Shown here one piece after another: positions 9,901 to 21,016 of a DNA stretch of 64,000 nucleotides. The stretch is from positions 310,001-374,000 of the forward strand of contig CAVWHY010000008.1 of assembly GCA_963754955.1 (NCBI GenBank). The letters are read 5' to 3'. Both the position numbers and the translations under genes were made by a program. Source of the DNA: CAVQJU01 sp963754955. Its GTDB lineage: Bacteria > Acidobacteriota > Vicinamibacteria > Vicinamibacterales > CAVVIG01. Numbering within the stretch: the stretch's first letter is position 1; each line of letters opens with the position of its first letter. Below the pieces are notes generated by a model. The model saw nothing but the letters and a program-made list of their open reading frames with translations, was not told where the DNA came from and did no database searches.

Positions 9901-9920
9901 TGTTGAATGTCAACAGAAGA
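9896..9920 (-). promoter_or_regulatory. PadR operator overlapping the -35 box
   Basis: CTGTTGA (9900-9906) and TCAACAG (9910-9916) are exact inverted copies separated by ATG. The symmetry extends with one mismatch to 11-bp arms (9896-9906 and 9910-9920). On the minus strand the centre contains a perfect TTGACA (9913-9908). The site lies 20 nt upstream of padR, so a bound PadR dimer would block RNA polymerase. The -10 box is not clear. Confidence 0.65.
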
Positions 9921-9939
9921 CCTCGTGCGTCCGTCTTTG

Positions 9940-11850
9940 CTACTGCCTGCGACTGTCTTTCACCGCCGGGACGTCCGGCAGTGTGAAGAGCAACGCCATC
10001 GCCGACCAGCTCGACGCCCCATCGGACGCGAACTGATGCCAGCCGTGCGGGAACCCGCTTTCAAAGGTGTGGGGCTGGACGGGCACGGCTCGTGTGGGCA
10101 CGAACCACGACCCGTCCGCGAGTTGATTGCGCAGCAGCCACATCACGCCCTTCTGGTACACGGGATCTTGCGCCGCAACAGCGCCTGAGACATGCAGCGC
10201 GAACAACGTTTCCCCTGTGGCGTAGGCATCGCCCGGCCAGGACGGCAGCTGGCTCCAGCTTCCGTCGTTGTTCTGATGCGTTTTCAGCGCCATCACGAAC
10301 GGTGCGCGTTCGGCGGAAGTCGCTCCGGCGTCCGCCAGTCCGTTCAGTTGCATCGCACGTTCTTCCGCAGATGAGGCCTTCGCCGACAGCAACCAGCGCT
10401 TGGCCCGGGCGAATCGATCCTCGAATTCAGCTCGGCGGCCCGGGATTGGGTAAAGCCTGATTGCACGCAACGCAACGGCCGTGGTGGTGAACGGGCCGTA
10501 CTCCTCCGGCGGTCTGTAGCTGGTCGTTCTCCAGGCGCCGTCGGGGAACTGAAAAACCGACAGGTAATGAATGTGGGCGTCCGTGAGCGAGTTGGCCTGG
10601 TATCCGGCGGCGGCCATACCCATCAGCGTGTAGCCAAGCGTGTCTGAACCTCCACCAATCGTGGACCCCAGGCGCATCGGCTCGAGAAACGGCATGTCGG
10701 TCGCCACGGCAAAACCGAGCTCCTTCGCGGCTTGCTCTTCATCGACCGCAAAGCCCTTCTTCCGCGCCAGGGCGACGGTCATCGCCGGCAGCGAGTTGTT
10801 GTGGCACGAAACACACCCGCGACTCCTGAAGACGGCCTCACCGCTCTTTTCAAGCAGCGGAAGAATTTTCCTGACGGCGGCGTCCGCAGTTCGAACCGAT
10901 CCGTCCGGCTTCGGCCAGTCCTCCGTCAGTTTTTCTGCGCCGGCTTCGACGAGGATGTTCAACGTCGACGGAGAACCCATGCGAGCCGCCAGTTGATAGG
11001 CCGTATCGCCCCGGTCGTTCGTGGCGTTCGGATCAACGCCTTTCGAAAGGAGCCAACGAACCATCCGATCGCGATCCTCAGGGGCTTCCATCGAGAGAAC
11101 GGCCTGCATGAGGAGCGTGAACCCCTCACGGTCCTTCGACTCGATGGACGCTCCATGATCCAAAAGCAATTGGGACAACCCGGGCATCGCCCTCTTGGCG
11201 GTTTCGTTCAGCAGGCCGCCGCCGTTGGCACGGACGCCGCTGGCAGGAGCGCCCTTCTCGATGAGCAATCGCGCGCATGCGTCACATCGCGCGAGGATCG
11301 CCGCGAAGAGCGTCGCGCCGTCCGTCCCCCCTGCGCTCACACCGATATTCAGGAGAAACCGCATGGCCTCCAGGTCGCCTTTTTGCGCGGCCGCAATCAT
11401 CAAGCGGTCTTCCGGCCTGGCGCCGTTCGCAACGAGGAGTTTCAGAACAGGGGTCGATCCGAACGCCGTCACGGCGACGCTCAGGGGGGTCGCCCCGCGC
11501 TTCCCGACGACGTTCACGTCGGCGCCCGCGTCCAACAGGAGCTGGGCCTTGGCCAGATTGGTCGCGGCGTACATGAGAGCCGTCGAATCGAGCGCGTTCC
11601 TTGCGTTGACCCTGGCCCCGTGCTCAATCAGGAGCTTCATCAGGCGAACGTCGGACTCGATCACGGCGTGCATGAGGGGTGTGGTGCCGTCCTCGTCTGC
11701 CGCATTGACCTCGGCACCAGACTGAAGCAGTCTCCGGACCCCCGCGTAGTCGCCGTGCCTGATCGCGGCCAGGAGGTCGCGCGGTTCGGCCGCCAGCAGC
11801 ACCGCCCCGCTGATGACCGCGAGCGTGATGCCTATGAATGAACGCCGCAC
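9940..11850 (-). CDS. Exported ankyrin-repeat / CxxCH / terpenoid-cyclase-fold protein
   Basis: A 636-residue protein starting with GTG after a GGGGGCC ribosome site. A signal peptide (RRSFIGITLAVISGAVLLAA) leads into about eight ankyrin repeats at residues 25-320 (for example DGTTPLMHAVIESDVRLMK and LLIEHGARVNARNALDSTAL). A single c-type haem motif, CVSCHNN, follows at about 350. The last 250 residues have alpha/alpha-barrel repeats with FPDGAWRT, NNDGSWSQ and LADGSWFV, the QW-like pattern of squalene/oxidosqualene cyclases and prenyltransferases. No DxDD cyclase motif is visible, so a binding or scaffold role is more likely than catalysis. Confidence 0.75.
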   Translation of the reverse strand: MRRSFIGITLAVISGAVLLAAEPRDLLAAIRHGDYAGVRRLLQSGAEVNAADEDGTTPLMHAVIESDVRLMKLLIEHGARVNARNALDSTALMYAATNLAKAQLLLDAGADVNVVGKRGATPLSVAVTAFGSTPVLKLLVANGARPEDRLMIAAAQKGDLEAMRFLLNIGVSAGGTDGATLFAAILARCDACARLLIEKGAPASGVRANGGGLLNETAKRAMPGLSQLLLDHGASIESKDREGFTLLMQAVLSMEAPEDRDRMVRWLLSKGVDPNATNDRGDTAYQLAARMGSPSTLNILVEAGAEKLTEDWPKPDGSVRTADAAVRKILPLLEKSGEAVFRSRGCVSCHNNSLPAMTVALARKKGFAVDEEQAAKELGFAVATDMPFLEPMRLGSTIGGGSDTLGYTLMGMAAAGYQANSLTDAHIHYLSVFQFPDGAWRTTSYRPPEEYGPFTTTAVALRAIRLYPIPGRRAEFEDRFARAKRWLLSAKASSAEERAMQLNGLADAGATSAERAPFVMALKTHQNNDGSWSQLPSWPGDAYATGETLFALHVSGAVAAQDPVYQKGVMWLLRNQLADGSWFVPTRAVPVQPHTFESGFPHGWHQFASDGASSWSAMALLFTLPDVPAVKDSRRQ

Positions 11851-12004
11851 TCTGGCCCCCTTCGGACGATGGCCGAGATTAGCGGGGCGTCAGGGAGAGT
11901 TCAACATGAGATTCGTTCTCAGGGACGTGGGACACAGGGGATCACAGCCGTCGGAGTCGGGTATCATGGGCCACTCGCGCACGTCCATCGCAAGGGAGGC
12001 TGGG

Positions 12005-13412
12005 ATGCGCTTTCAAATCCTTCGAGTGTCGGCCGTGGTTTTCGCGGCCGTGGCCGGCGGCACCCTGGCCGCCGATGCTCCCACCGTCACCTTCCACAAA
12101 GACGTCGAGCCGATCCTTCAGAAGAATTGCCAGACATGCCATCGGCCCGGGCAAGTCGCGCCGATGTCGTTCATGACCTACGACGCCGTTCGACCCTACG
12201 CGAGGGCGATGAAAACGGCGGTGGCGTCCAGGAAGATGCCGCCGTGGTTCGCGGACCCGCATTACGGCCCTTACCTGAATGACCGCTCCTTGACCGAGCG
12301 CGAGATTCAGACCGATCGCCAACTGGGTGGACGCCGGCGCGCCCGAAGGCGCCCCCGGCGACGCGCCGCCCGCAGTGCGGTGGCCTGAAGGCTGGGCCAT
12401 CGCGCCCGACATCGTCGTGGAGGGTCCGACGACCGACGTCCCGGCAAGTCCGAAGAACAACGTCGTCGAGTGGATCACGGTCGTCATGCCCACCGGCTTC
12501 AAGAAAGACACGTGGGTGACGTCCGTGCAGATCAAGCCGGAGTTCCCGGAGATCACGCATCACCTCTGCATCAGCTACGTTCCGCACAACCCGGGCTACA
12601 AGTACGGCGTCGCGTACTGGGCGGACAAGGAGCGCGACGGCGACGGCTCGGCGCTGCCCGACAAGGGGCCGACGTTCCTCGGCAGCGGCACCGCGCGCAG
12701 CAACGACGACGATCCCACGCCCGTCACCGTTCGCGATGGAGTGCGCGTGCCGCCGCCGGCCGGCGCGGAAGACTGCTATCTTCCTGGAAACTTCGCCGCG
12801 GATTACCGGCCGATCAATGCCGCCAAGCTGATTCCCGCCGGCTCCGACATCACGTTCAACCTGCACTACACGCCGAACGGGAAGGCGCTGACCGATCACG
12901 TGAAAGTCGGGTTCACGGTGATCGACAAGGCGCCCGAACGGCGTTACCTGTCGTTCCTCACCAGCTCACCCACCGATCCGAAGCGGTTTGCGATTCCGCC
13001 GAACACGCCGAACTGGGAAAGCCCGTACGCCGAGGTCACGTTCATCCAGGACGCGGAGCTCGTCTACCTGATGCCGCACATGCACGCGCGCGGCAAGGAC
13101 ATGACGTACTCGCTCGAGTTTCCCGACGGACGGAAGCAGGTGATTCTCAGCGTGCCGCGCTACGACTTCAACTGGCAGCTGGGCTACAACGTCTCGATCC
13201 ACGTGCCGAAGGGCACGAAGCTCCACGTCGACGCGCACTTCGACAACTCGACGAGCAACAGGTCCAATCCCGATCCGAACAAGACGGTCTACTACGGGAC
13301 GATGACGTGGGAGGAGATGATGAATCCCTTCTACAGCGTCGTCGTGCCGATCGACGTCGATCCGCGAAACGTCGTCCGCAGCAAGTACCAGCAGGTCGGC
13401 GGCGGAGGCTAG
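12005..13412 (+). CDS. Cytochrome c fused to a copper type II monooxygenase-like domain (frameshifted)
   Basis: The ATG at 12005 follows GGGAGG-like sequence and gives a signal peptide (MRFQILRVSAVVFAAVAGGT). A haem-binding CQTCHRPG follows in the context VEPILQKNCQTCH, then MPPWFADP. The frame moves by one near 12312, after which the protein continues as IANWVDAGAPEG to the stop at 13412. The C-terminal two thirds resemble the PHM/DBM copper type II ascorbate-dependent monooxygenase fold, with HHLCISY (about residue 190), FNLHYTPNG (about 290) and LMPHMHARGKDM (about 357-368). Paired His motifs of this kind hold the two copper sites in that family. Such cytochrome-monooxygenase proteins recur in Acidobacteriota, but the substrate is unknown. 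Confidence 0.75.
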
Positions 13413-13422
13413 GAACCCGGGC

Positions 13423-15192
13423 GTGCGTCAGGACAGGGCCGCCGGGCCGAGTGCCGGCCAGGTGCCGTTTCAGGCGCACATCGACCTCCTCCAGTTCTTC
13501 CTGGCCCATCGCCACGACATCGTCGAGCGGCTGCAGGGCGTCCTGAACGCCCAGCGAAAGCCGATCGAATACCTGCGAGACCGTCCGCTCCTGTCTCGTC
13601 ACGTCGAGGATTGCTTCTTCACACTCAGCGGGATCACCAGCAGCCAGGCGCGTCTCAGCGGCGAATTGGAAGAGGAGCACTGGTCGGGAAGATTCAGGCC
13701 CCGTCCGATTCCAGGACTGTACAACGGCCTTGTCGATCCAGCCGAGATGATGATGCGGGCGTTTCATCTGTGGCAGCAGACGCGTTGGCCCGGTCGCAAC
13801 GGGCGCGTCCGCTACGCGCAGACGCTGTTCAACTTGTATGTGATCCGGCAGCTCGTGCTGTTGAGCATGCGCCTGTGGGATGCCGGGCCGGGCAGCGCCG
13901 GCGAACGGCTTTCGCAACTTCAAGGTGTGCTCGACACCGTCTGGGCGACCGCACCCGCCGATCAGCCTGTGCTCGTGCGGGATGCGCGCTGGCTGATCCA
14001 GGTGGCGCAGAGTCCCGCGATCGACGACCTGGGAGCGTATTTCGACCTTTCCGAGAAAATCGCGGACAGTCTGTCGGCAGAGGACAGGGTTGAGATCCAC
14101 AGGGCGGGCGTGCAGATGACCGCCGGCCACTTACGCTCGCAGATTCGCTACTACTCAGTGAAGAAGGGCGTGCCTCTCGATGAGAACAGCGTCATTCTGC
14201 ACACTCGCAACTCCAACGCCCTCGATTTCGCCCTGCTGATTCAGGAGCTCGTGCCGCTGCTCGAAGCGTACGAACATGCCTGCCACGATGACGATCTTCA
14301 GCAGAGGCTCGACCTGGCAGGCGCCATTCTCCAGGGTGTGTCGCCGGATCCGGAACTGTTTCTGAATCGCGTCGAGTTGTTAGGTGCTTACAGCACGATC
14401 GAGCATCTCTTCGTCACGACCGATGGCGATGGCCACGCCGTCTATACGCAGATCGGACGACGGCACGTTCAGCTGCTCCGGGAGTACGACGCAAGGATCG
14501 CCAGAGTGTCGAAGCGCTTGTATGACGATTGTCCGCGCTTCCGCCCGGCTGCCGGCGCTTACTCCCCGTATGGGATCCTGTATGGGTTTTCCACTCATCT
14601 CCTGGAACATATGGCGTTCAAGACCCTGCAGCCCGATGCCGTGACACATTTCAGCCTGGAAGATGTCTTCGTCGATGCGGATGCCAGCACCGGCAAGCTC
14701 GCCTGGGTGTGCAGCTGGCGGAAGTTACCGCATGTCACACGGGAAGTGGAACGGCTGTTCGAGTACCCGCAGCAGTTTGCCGCAGACGTGTTCGCTCGGA
14801 TCGAGCACGCACTGAGCCGACACGCGTCAGATGCCGGCGCGACCGCTGCTGCGCGGACCGGCCGCCTGTTCATCCTGCCCGGCGACCATGTCCAGGCGGA
14901 TTCGCAGGCGCCGCTGATTCCCGATCTTCCGATCGGCTATATCGGTTCGTCGGACATGCACATCGTGGCTGCGCAGAAGGCTGATTTTCATGACGAGCCG
15001 AAACTCCTGAGCGACCGCCGCGAGGGGAGATGCCTTCTGAGTTACAAAGCCGCCGGCGGCTGGGTTGCCATCGACAAGGCGCTGCTCACCGAAGTATTAG
15101 GTGCGGGACGCGACGCCAGGATTGTGGGGCTGCCCGCACAGAGCGTTGAAGCGTTGACGTTGATCTGTCCCGACCTCGTCGGTCTTCCGTAG
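13423..15192 (+). CDS. Conserved-looking protein of unknown function (589 aa)
   Basis: It starts at GTG 13423, 10 nt after the previous stop, and has no signal peptide or membrane segment. The protein is largely helical in appearance, with a HIDLLQFFLAHRHDIVERLQ start, a central RIARVSKRLYDDCPRFRP stretch, and GILYGFSTHLLEHMAFKTLQ at about 385-405. I do not recognise a family, a nucleotide-binding loop or a metal site. Codon use and length suggest a real gene. It may share a transcript with the upstream cytochrome-monooxygenase gene, but a cytosolic protein next to an exported one does not say much about function. Confidence 0.6.
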   Translation: MRQDRAAGPSAGQVPFQAHIDLLQFFLAHRHDIVERLQGVLNAQRKPIEYLRDRPLLSRHVEDCFFTLSGITSSQARLSGELEEEHWSGRFRPRPIPGLYNGLVDPAEMMMRAFHLWQQTRWPGRNGRVRYAQTLFNLYVIRQLVLLSMRLWDAGPGSAGERLSQLQGVLDTVWATAPADQPVLVRDARWLIQVAQSPAIDDLGAYFDLSEKIADSLSAEDRVEIHRAGVQMTAGHLRSQIRYYSVKKGVPLDENSVILHTRNSNALDFALLIQELVPLLEAYEHACHDDDLQQRLDLAGAILQGVSPDPELFLNRVELLGAYSTIEHLFVTTDGDGHAVYTQIGRRHVQLLREYDARIARVSKRLYDDCPRFRPAAGAYSPYGILYGFSTHLLEHMAFKTLQPDAVTHFSLEDVFVDADASTGKLAWVCSWRKLPHVTREVERLFEYPQQFAADVFARIEHALSRHASDAGATAAARTGRLFILPGDHVQADSQAPLIPDLPIGYIGSSDMHIVAAQKADFHDEPKLLSDRREGRCLLSYKAAGGWVAIDKALLTEVLGAGRDARIVGLPAQSVEALTLICPDLVGLP

Positions 15193-15204
15193 CGTTACTC
15201 CGCG

Positions 15205-16086
15205 TCACTGCCACCCGCCGTCGCGCTTCTCGATCGGCAGGATCCGCATGAACGCCTCCACGGCGTGGATCTGGCGGTCGTAGACCTTGAACGTTTCCCA
15301 CACGGTCAGCTGATCGCCGCCGCGCTCGCGCACGCCCCACGCCATGCGCAGCCAGACGATGCCCATGCGCTCGTCGACGGCGATGACACGCGTCTGCACG
15401 TCGCCGAGGCGCTGGAAAATCGAGAGCGGCTGAGTCGAAATGTTCTGGCAGTCGCGAGCGAACGTACAGCCCGGGCCCGCCATCAACTGGCCGTTCTCGT
15501 AGCGATAGGCATCGGGCGCGAACGGCGCGTTGACGGCGGCGAAGGTCTTTGCGGCGTTGAGCCCCTCCGGGTAGTGCAGCGCTGCCTTGATGGCTTCATC
15601 CCGGCTTCCGAGCTGTTCGGGACGAGGCGCGTAATTCATCTCGGCGCTTCCCGCGCTCAGGCCATTGATGTTGAAAATGAGCCCTTCCGCCCGGCTGCGC
15701 GTGGCGACGAGCTCGATTTCGGTGAGCTTCTCAGCGACCACCTTCAGCCGCACGACCAGGAGCACGGGCGCCCCACTCTCCTCCACCACGACATGAGCGC
15801 CCGCCACGCCGGCGCGGTCGTCGATGATGTCCTGGCGGAAGCCCCGGAGGCCATTCACCGTACCGACGAGGCCGACTTTGGCCAGCGGCTTCTCGACGGC
15901 GTCCTCCGTGACACGCAGCGTGTCGGTGACGGGCAGGCGGCTGACATCGTGCTTCAGCAGCGCATGCAGCACCTGCGTCACCTTACCGCGCAGGCATTCG
16001 CGGTCACACCCGGGGGCGGCAGGCTGGGCGCCGACGGTCCACGCGCCACCGGCCAGCAACAGTCCGACGATCATGCTGTTCTTCAC
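15205..16086 (-). CDS. Secreted protein of unknown function, possibly NTF2-like
   Basis: The GTG at 16086 is preceded by GAGG at a good distance and gives a signal peptide (KNSMIVGLLLAGGAWTVGA), 293 residues in all. A farther GTG at 16098 is possible. The start of the mature part, CDRECLRGKVTQVLHALLKH, and the middle ATRSRAEGLIFNINGLSAG resemble secreted NTF2-like proteins of the DUF8021 kind. The C-terminal half ends in VWETFKVYDRQIHAVEAFMR, again like an NTF2 sheet. No enzyme motif is seen. It converges with the 589-residue gene, 12 nt apart. Confidence 0.6.
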   Translation of the reverse strand: MKNSMIVGLLLAGGAWTVGAQPAAPGCDRECLRGKVTQVLHALLKHDVSRLPVTDTLRVTEDAVEKPLAKVGLVGTVNGLRGFRQDIIDDRAGVAGAHVVVEESGAPVLLVVRLKVVAEKLTEIELVATRSRAEGLIFNINGLSAGSAEMNYAPRPEQLGSRDEAIKAALHYPEGLNAAKTFAAVNAPFAPDAYRYENGQLMAGPGCTFARDCQNISTQPLSIFQRLGDVQTRVIAVDERMGIVWLRMAWGVRERGGDQLTVWETFKVYDRQIHAVEAFMRILPIEKRDGGWQ

Positions 16087-16300
16087 GTCATACCTCACGT
16101 GCGCGTGAGCGCGTCGCGCCCGAGTATAAACGCCCCGCCGCTTCGCGGCACAGTTTCAGCTCAGCCAGAAATTGTTGCCGCTAACGTCGGCCACCGGACA
16201 GTTCGAGACGCGCTGAAACGGTAGGCTTCTCGAATACTCCTTTTCGACAATTCATGGTTCCGCCACCTCGCCGTGGACATAACGTGGGGGCCCGATCACG

Positions 16301-16516
16301 ATGAGGAACACGCAAGCACTGCAGATCGACAACGATACGAAGCGGTGTCCGCAATGCCGCGGCACGCTCGTGTTCAGAGATCACCATCCGACGCTGACCG
16401 TCAGCTCCAGGCTGGTACTCACCGGATCCGAAGTGGGGGACCGTATCCGCTACGACCGGGCGTGGGTCTGCCGCAACGCCCGATGCGATTATCGCGAGAT
16501 TCTGAGAGCCGAATGA
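16301..16516 (+). CDS. Small zinc-ribbon protein
   Basis: A 71-residue protein with two Cys pairs, C16-P-Q-C19 and C57-(x4)-C62, spaced as in a zinc ribbon. A GGGGG-type ribosome site precedes the ATG. The sheet between the pairs is Thr/Val-rich. There is no further domain, so nucleic-acid or protein binding is possible but unproven. Confidence 0.6.
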   Translation: MRNTQALQIDNDTKRCPQCRGTLVFRDHHPTLTVSSRLVLTGSEVGDRIRYDRAWVCRNARCDYREILRAE

Positions 16517-16587
16517 TGCGGGCACGCGCCTGACTTCGCATCAGGCGGAGCGCTTGACGGACTGGACGTTGCGCTGTGCACAACGGT

Positions 16588-16607
16588 GCGCTCGCAGGAG
16601 CGAGCGC
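16588..16607. terminator. Perfect GC hairpin between convergent small genes
   Basis: GCGCTCGC (16588-16595) and GCGAGCGC (16600-16607) flank AGGA. It lies between the zinc-ribbon gene and the minus-strand small gene. Without a T-run it is only terminator-like. Confidence 0.35.
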
Positions 16608-16622
16608 CGCCTGACGGCGCGG

Positions 16623-16841
16623 TTATCGCGGCACCGACCGCTCAGAAACAGGCACGACCTCTTCAATCACGGACGAAGCGCCGTCCCGAGCCGCATGGCG
16701 GAGCGGTGATGTGCGTTCCTGGCGCGTCGGCGTGCGTCGGCGAGCCACCGCGGGCCGCGGAGAAGTCTCTGCCGCCTCGACCGCGACGGGCTCCTGAGTG
16801 AATGGTTCGTGCGTGATGGGATCGAATTCGTACCGGCTCAC
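16623..16841 (-). CDS. Small hypothetical protein
   Basis: A 72-residue frame starting with GTG, preceded by AGGTGAG at about 6 nt. The N-terminus SRYEFDPITHEPFTQEP is acidic and ordered-looking, while the rest is Arg/Ser-rich and probably disordered. I recognise no family. The ribosome site and the AT-rich sequence upstream (16845-16895) support a real gene. Confidence 0.4.
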   Translation of the reverse strand: MSRYEFDPITHEPFTQEPVAVEAAETSPRPAVARRRTPTRQERTSPLRHAARDGASSVIEEVVPVSERSVPR

Positions 16842-17002
16842 TGGCTCACCTGTATTAAATGACTCTCATCGCAATTGATGGTGTCCGCATTTTGTCCAAG
16901 CCTGCCACTCGCGGTCGGGCGATTCTGCGGTAGGAGACGTCAGCAAAAAAACACAGCAAGGCAAATGCCGGGGCTGGGTCGTGTTTTGCAACGCGGGACC
17001 CC

Positions 17003-18831
<1,829 letters not shown>

Positions 18832-18832
<1 letters not shown>

Positions 18833-19917
18833 TGGTGATCCGCTCGCTCGTCAAGCCTGACGGCCGCGAACTGTTTTTGTACGCGCGCGAGCACGTCCGC
18901 GTCGACGGACCCGTGCTCTCCCCCGGAGGCACTGCGCACACCCCCAACGCCCACCTGCGGTGGCACAGGCTGCGCGGTGAATGGGTGGCCTACGCCACGC
19001 ACCGGCAGAACCGCACGTTCATGCCGCCGGCCGAGTACAACCCGCTCGCGCCGAGCGCCGACCCCGCCAACCCGACGGAGCTGCCGACCGGCGTGTACGA
19101 CGTCGCCGTCTTCGAGAACCTGTTCCCGACGTTCACCTCTGCGGCGCACGATCCGCCGGCGCTGCCGGTGCCGACGCGCGCGGGCCGCGGACGGTGCGAA
19201 GTCGTGGTGTTCACGCAGGATCCGTCATCCTCGCTGGGCAGCCTTCCGCTTTGGCACCTCGAGCTGATTCTCGAGGTGTGGGCCGAGCGGTATCGTGCGC
19301 TGGGCGGTCTGGACGAGGTGCAGTATGTCTACCCGTTCGAAAATCGCGGCGTCGAAGTCGGGGTCACGCTTCCGCATCCCCACGGTCAGATCTACGCCTA
19401 CCCGTTCGTTCCGCCGATTCCAGCCGCCGAACTCGCCCATCAACGCGCCTATCTCGAGAGTCAGGGCGTCGGCCTGATTGAGAGCATCGTTGCCGACGAA
19501 GTGAAGCACGGTTCACGCATGTTGTACGAAGGCCCTTGCGCAGTGGCCTTCGTCCCAGTCGTCGCGCGCTATCCGTACGAGGTCTGGATTACAACGTGGG
19601 ACCCGCATCCGTCGATGACGAGCTTCGACGGCCCCACCCGGGCGGATTTCGCGCGGGCATTGAAAACGGTCCTGCTGAAGTACGACCAGCTCTGGGGCCG
19701 GCCCTTTCCCTACGTGATGGCAGTGCATCAGGCGCCGACCGATGGTTCTCCGCACCCCGAAGCGCACGTTCACGTGGAGTTTTACCCGGCTTACCGGATG
19801 CGCGGCCGGCTGAAATACCTCGCGGGAAGCGAAGTGGGCGCCGGCGTGTTCACTGCCGACACGGATCCCGACGAGAAGGCCGCCGAGCTCCGCGCGGTCG
19901 CGGTGTCCATTGACTGA
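18832..19917 (+). CDS. galT: Galactose-1-phosphate uridylyltransferase
   Basis: A 361-residue HIT-superfamily enzyme that swaps galactose-1-phosphate with UDP-glucose to give UDP-galactose and glucose-1-phosphate. The active-site LPHPHGQIYAYPF gives His184 as the likely uridylylated histidine. FENLFPTF and EVVVFTQDPSSSLGSL match the substrate-binding blocks, and EAHVHVEFYP is the late His motif. It shares one base with the GH2 stop and overlaps galK by 8 nt, so the three are a tight operon. Confidence 0.95.
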
Positions 19918-21016
19918 CGAGCAGCACCGCGCGGCGTTCGTCGAGCGGTACGGGCGCGATCCGCTCGTTCGCGCGTGCGCGCCCGGGCGCGTCAATCTCA
20001 TCGGCGAACACACCGACTACAACGGCGGTTTCGTGCTGCCGATGATCACCACGCAGGACACCCGCGTGTTGATGGCGCCCCGCCACGATCACCGCGTCCG
20101 CCTGTGGAGCGCCAACGTCGAGGCGAAGGAGTCCGCCGCGGAATACGACCTGGGTGGTGAACGCAAGACAAACGGATGGCTGGACTACGTCGCTGGAGTG
20201 ACCGTGGTGCTGCGCAACCCCACGAACGCACTGGTCGGCTTCGACGCGTCGATTACGTCCACCCTGCCGCTTGGCGGCGGCCTGTCGTCCAGTGCATCGC
20301 TCGAGGTGGCCGTGCTGCGTGCGTTGAACGAGCTCTTCGCGCTCGGACTCGACGCATCGGCCATTGCGCGATTGGCGCACCGCGTCGAAACCGAATTCGT
20401 CGGGGTGCCCGTCGGCGTCATGGATCAGATGGCGGTCAGCCTCGGAGCGCCCCGCACGGCGCTGTTCATCGACACGCGTTCGCTCGAGCGTAACAGCGTT
20501 CCGCTGCCGCCGGCGACCGCGTTGATCATCATCGACTCGGGCATACCGCACGGGCACGCGACCGGCGAGTACCGCACGCGAAGGGAGGAGTGCGCGGCCG
20601 CGGCCCGACGGCTGGGCGTGGCGAGTCTCAGGGACGCCACGCTGCAGCAGCTCGAGGCCTCCGCCCTTCCCGATCCCCTGCGGAAGCGTGCGCGGCATGT
20701 CATCACGGAGAATCAGCGCGTTCTCGATGCCACCGCGGCCCTTCGTCACGGCCGCGCCGCTGAATTCGGCGCCCTGATGAATGCGTCGCACGAATCGCTG
20801 CGCGTCGACTTCGAGGTGTCCGTTCCCGATGTGGATCGGCTCGTCGGCCTCGCGCAGTCGAAGCGCGGCGTGTTCGGGGCCAGGATGACGGGCGGTGGAT
20901 TCGGCGGTGCGATCGTCGGCCTCGCGAACGAGGCGGACGCCAGCGCGATCGCGGAGCGCGTGGCAGCCGATTACAGCGCCGGCGGCCGCTACCGTGCGAC
21001 GGTGCTGGCTCCGTGA
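19910..21016 (+). CDS. galK: Galactokinase
   Basis: A 368-residue GHMP kinase that phosphorylates galactose at C1. It starts with TTG 8 nt before the galT stop. Motif 1 is PGRVNLIGEHTDYNGGFVLP at about residue 25-44, motif 2 is LPLGGGLSSSASLE, and motif 3 is GARMTGGGFGGAIVGL near the C-terminus. Asp in VGVMDQMA is the expected base. The length is slightly below typical galactokinases (about 380). It ends 28 nt inside the convergent DUF72 gene. Confidence 0.95.
   Translation: MTDEQHRAAFVERYGRDPLVRACAPGRVNLIGEHTDYNGGFVLPMITTQDTRVLMAPRHDHRVRLWSANVEAKESAAEYDLGGERKTNGWLDYVAGVTVVLRNPTNALVGFDASITSTLPLGGGLSSSASLEVAVLRALNELFALGLDASAIARLAHRVETEFVGVPVGVMDQMAVSLGAPRTALFIDTRSLERNSVPLPPATALIIIDSGIPHGHATGEYRTRREECAAAARRLGVASLRDATLQQLEASALPDPLRKRARHVITENQRVLDATAALRHGRAAEFGALMNASHESLRVDFEVSVPDVDRLVGLAQSKRGVFGARMTGGGFGGAIVGLANEADASAIAERVAADYSAGGRYRATVLAP

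Noticed and set aside
16588..16620. Second small stem, GCGCC with GGCGC, directly after the 16588 hairpin
   Set aside because: It overlaps the first stem and has no T-run, so I kept only the longer perfect stem.
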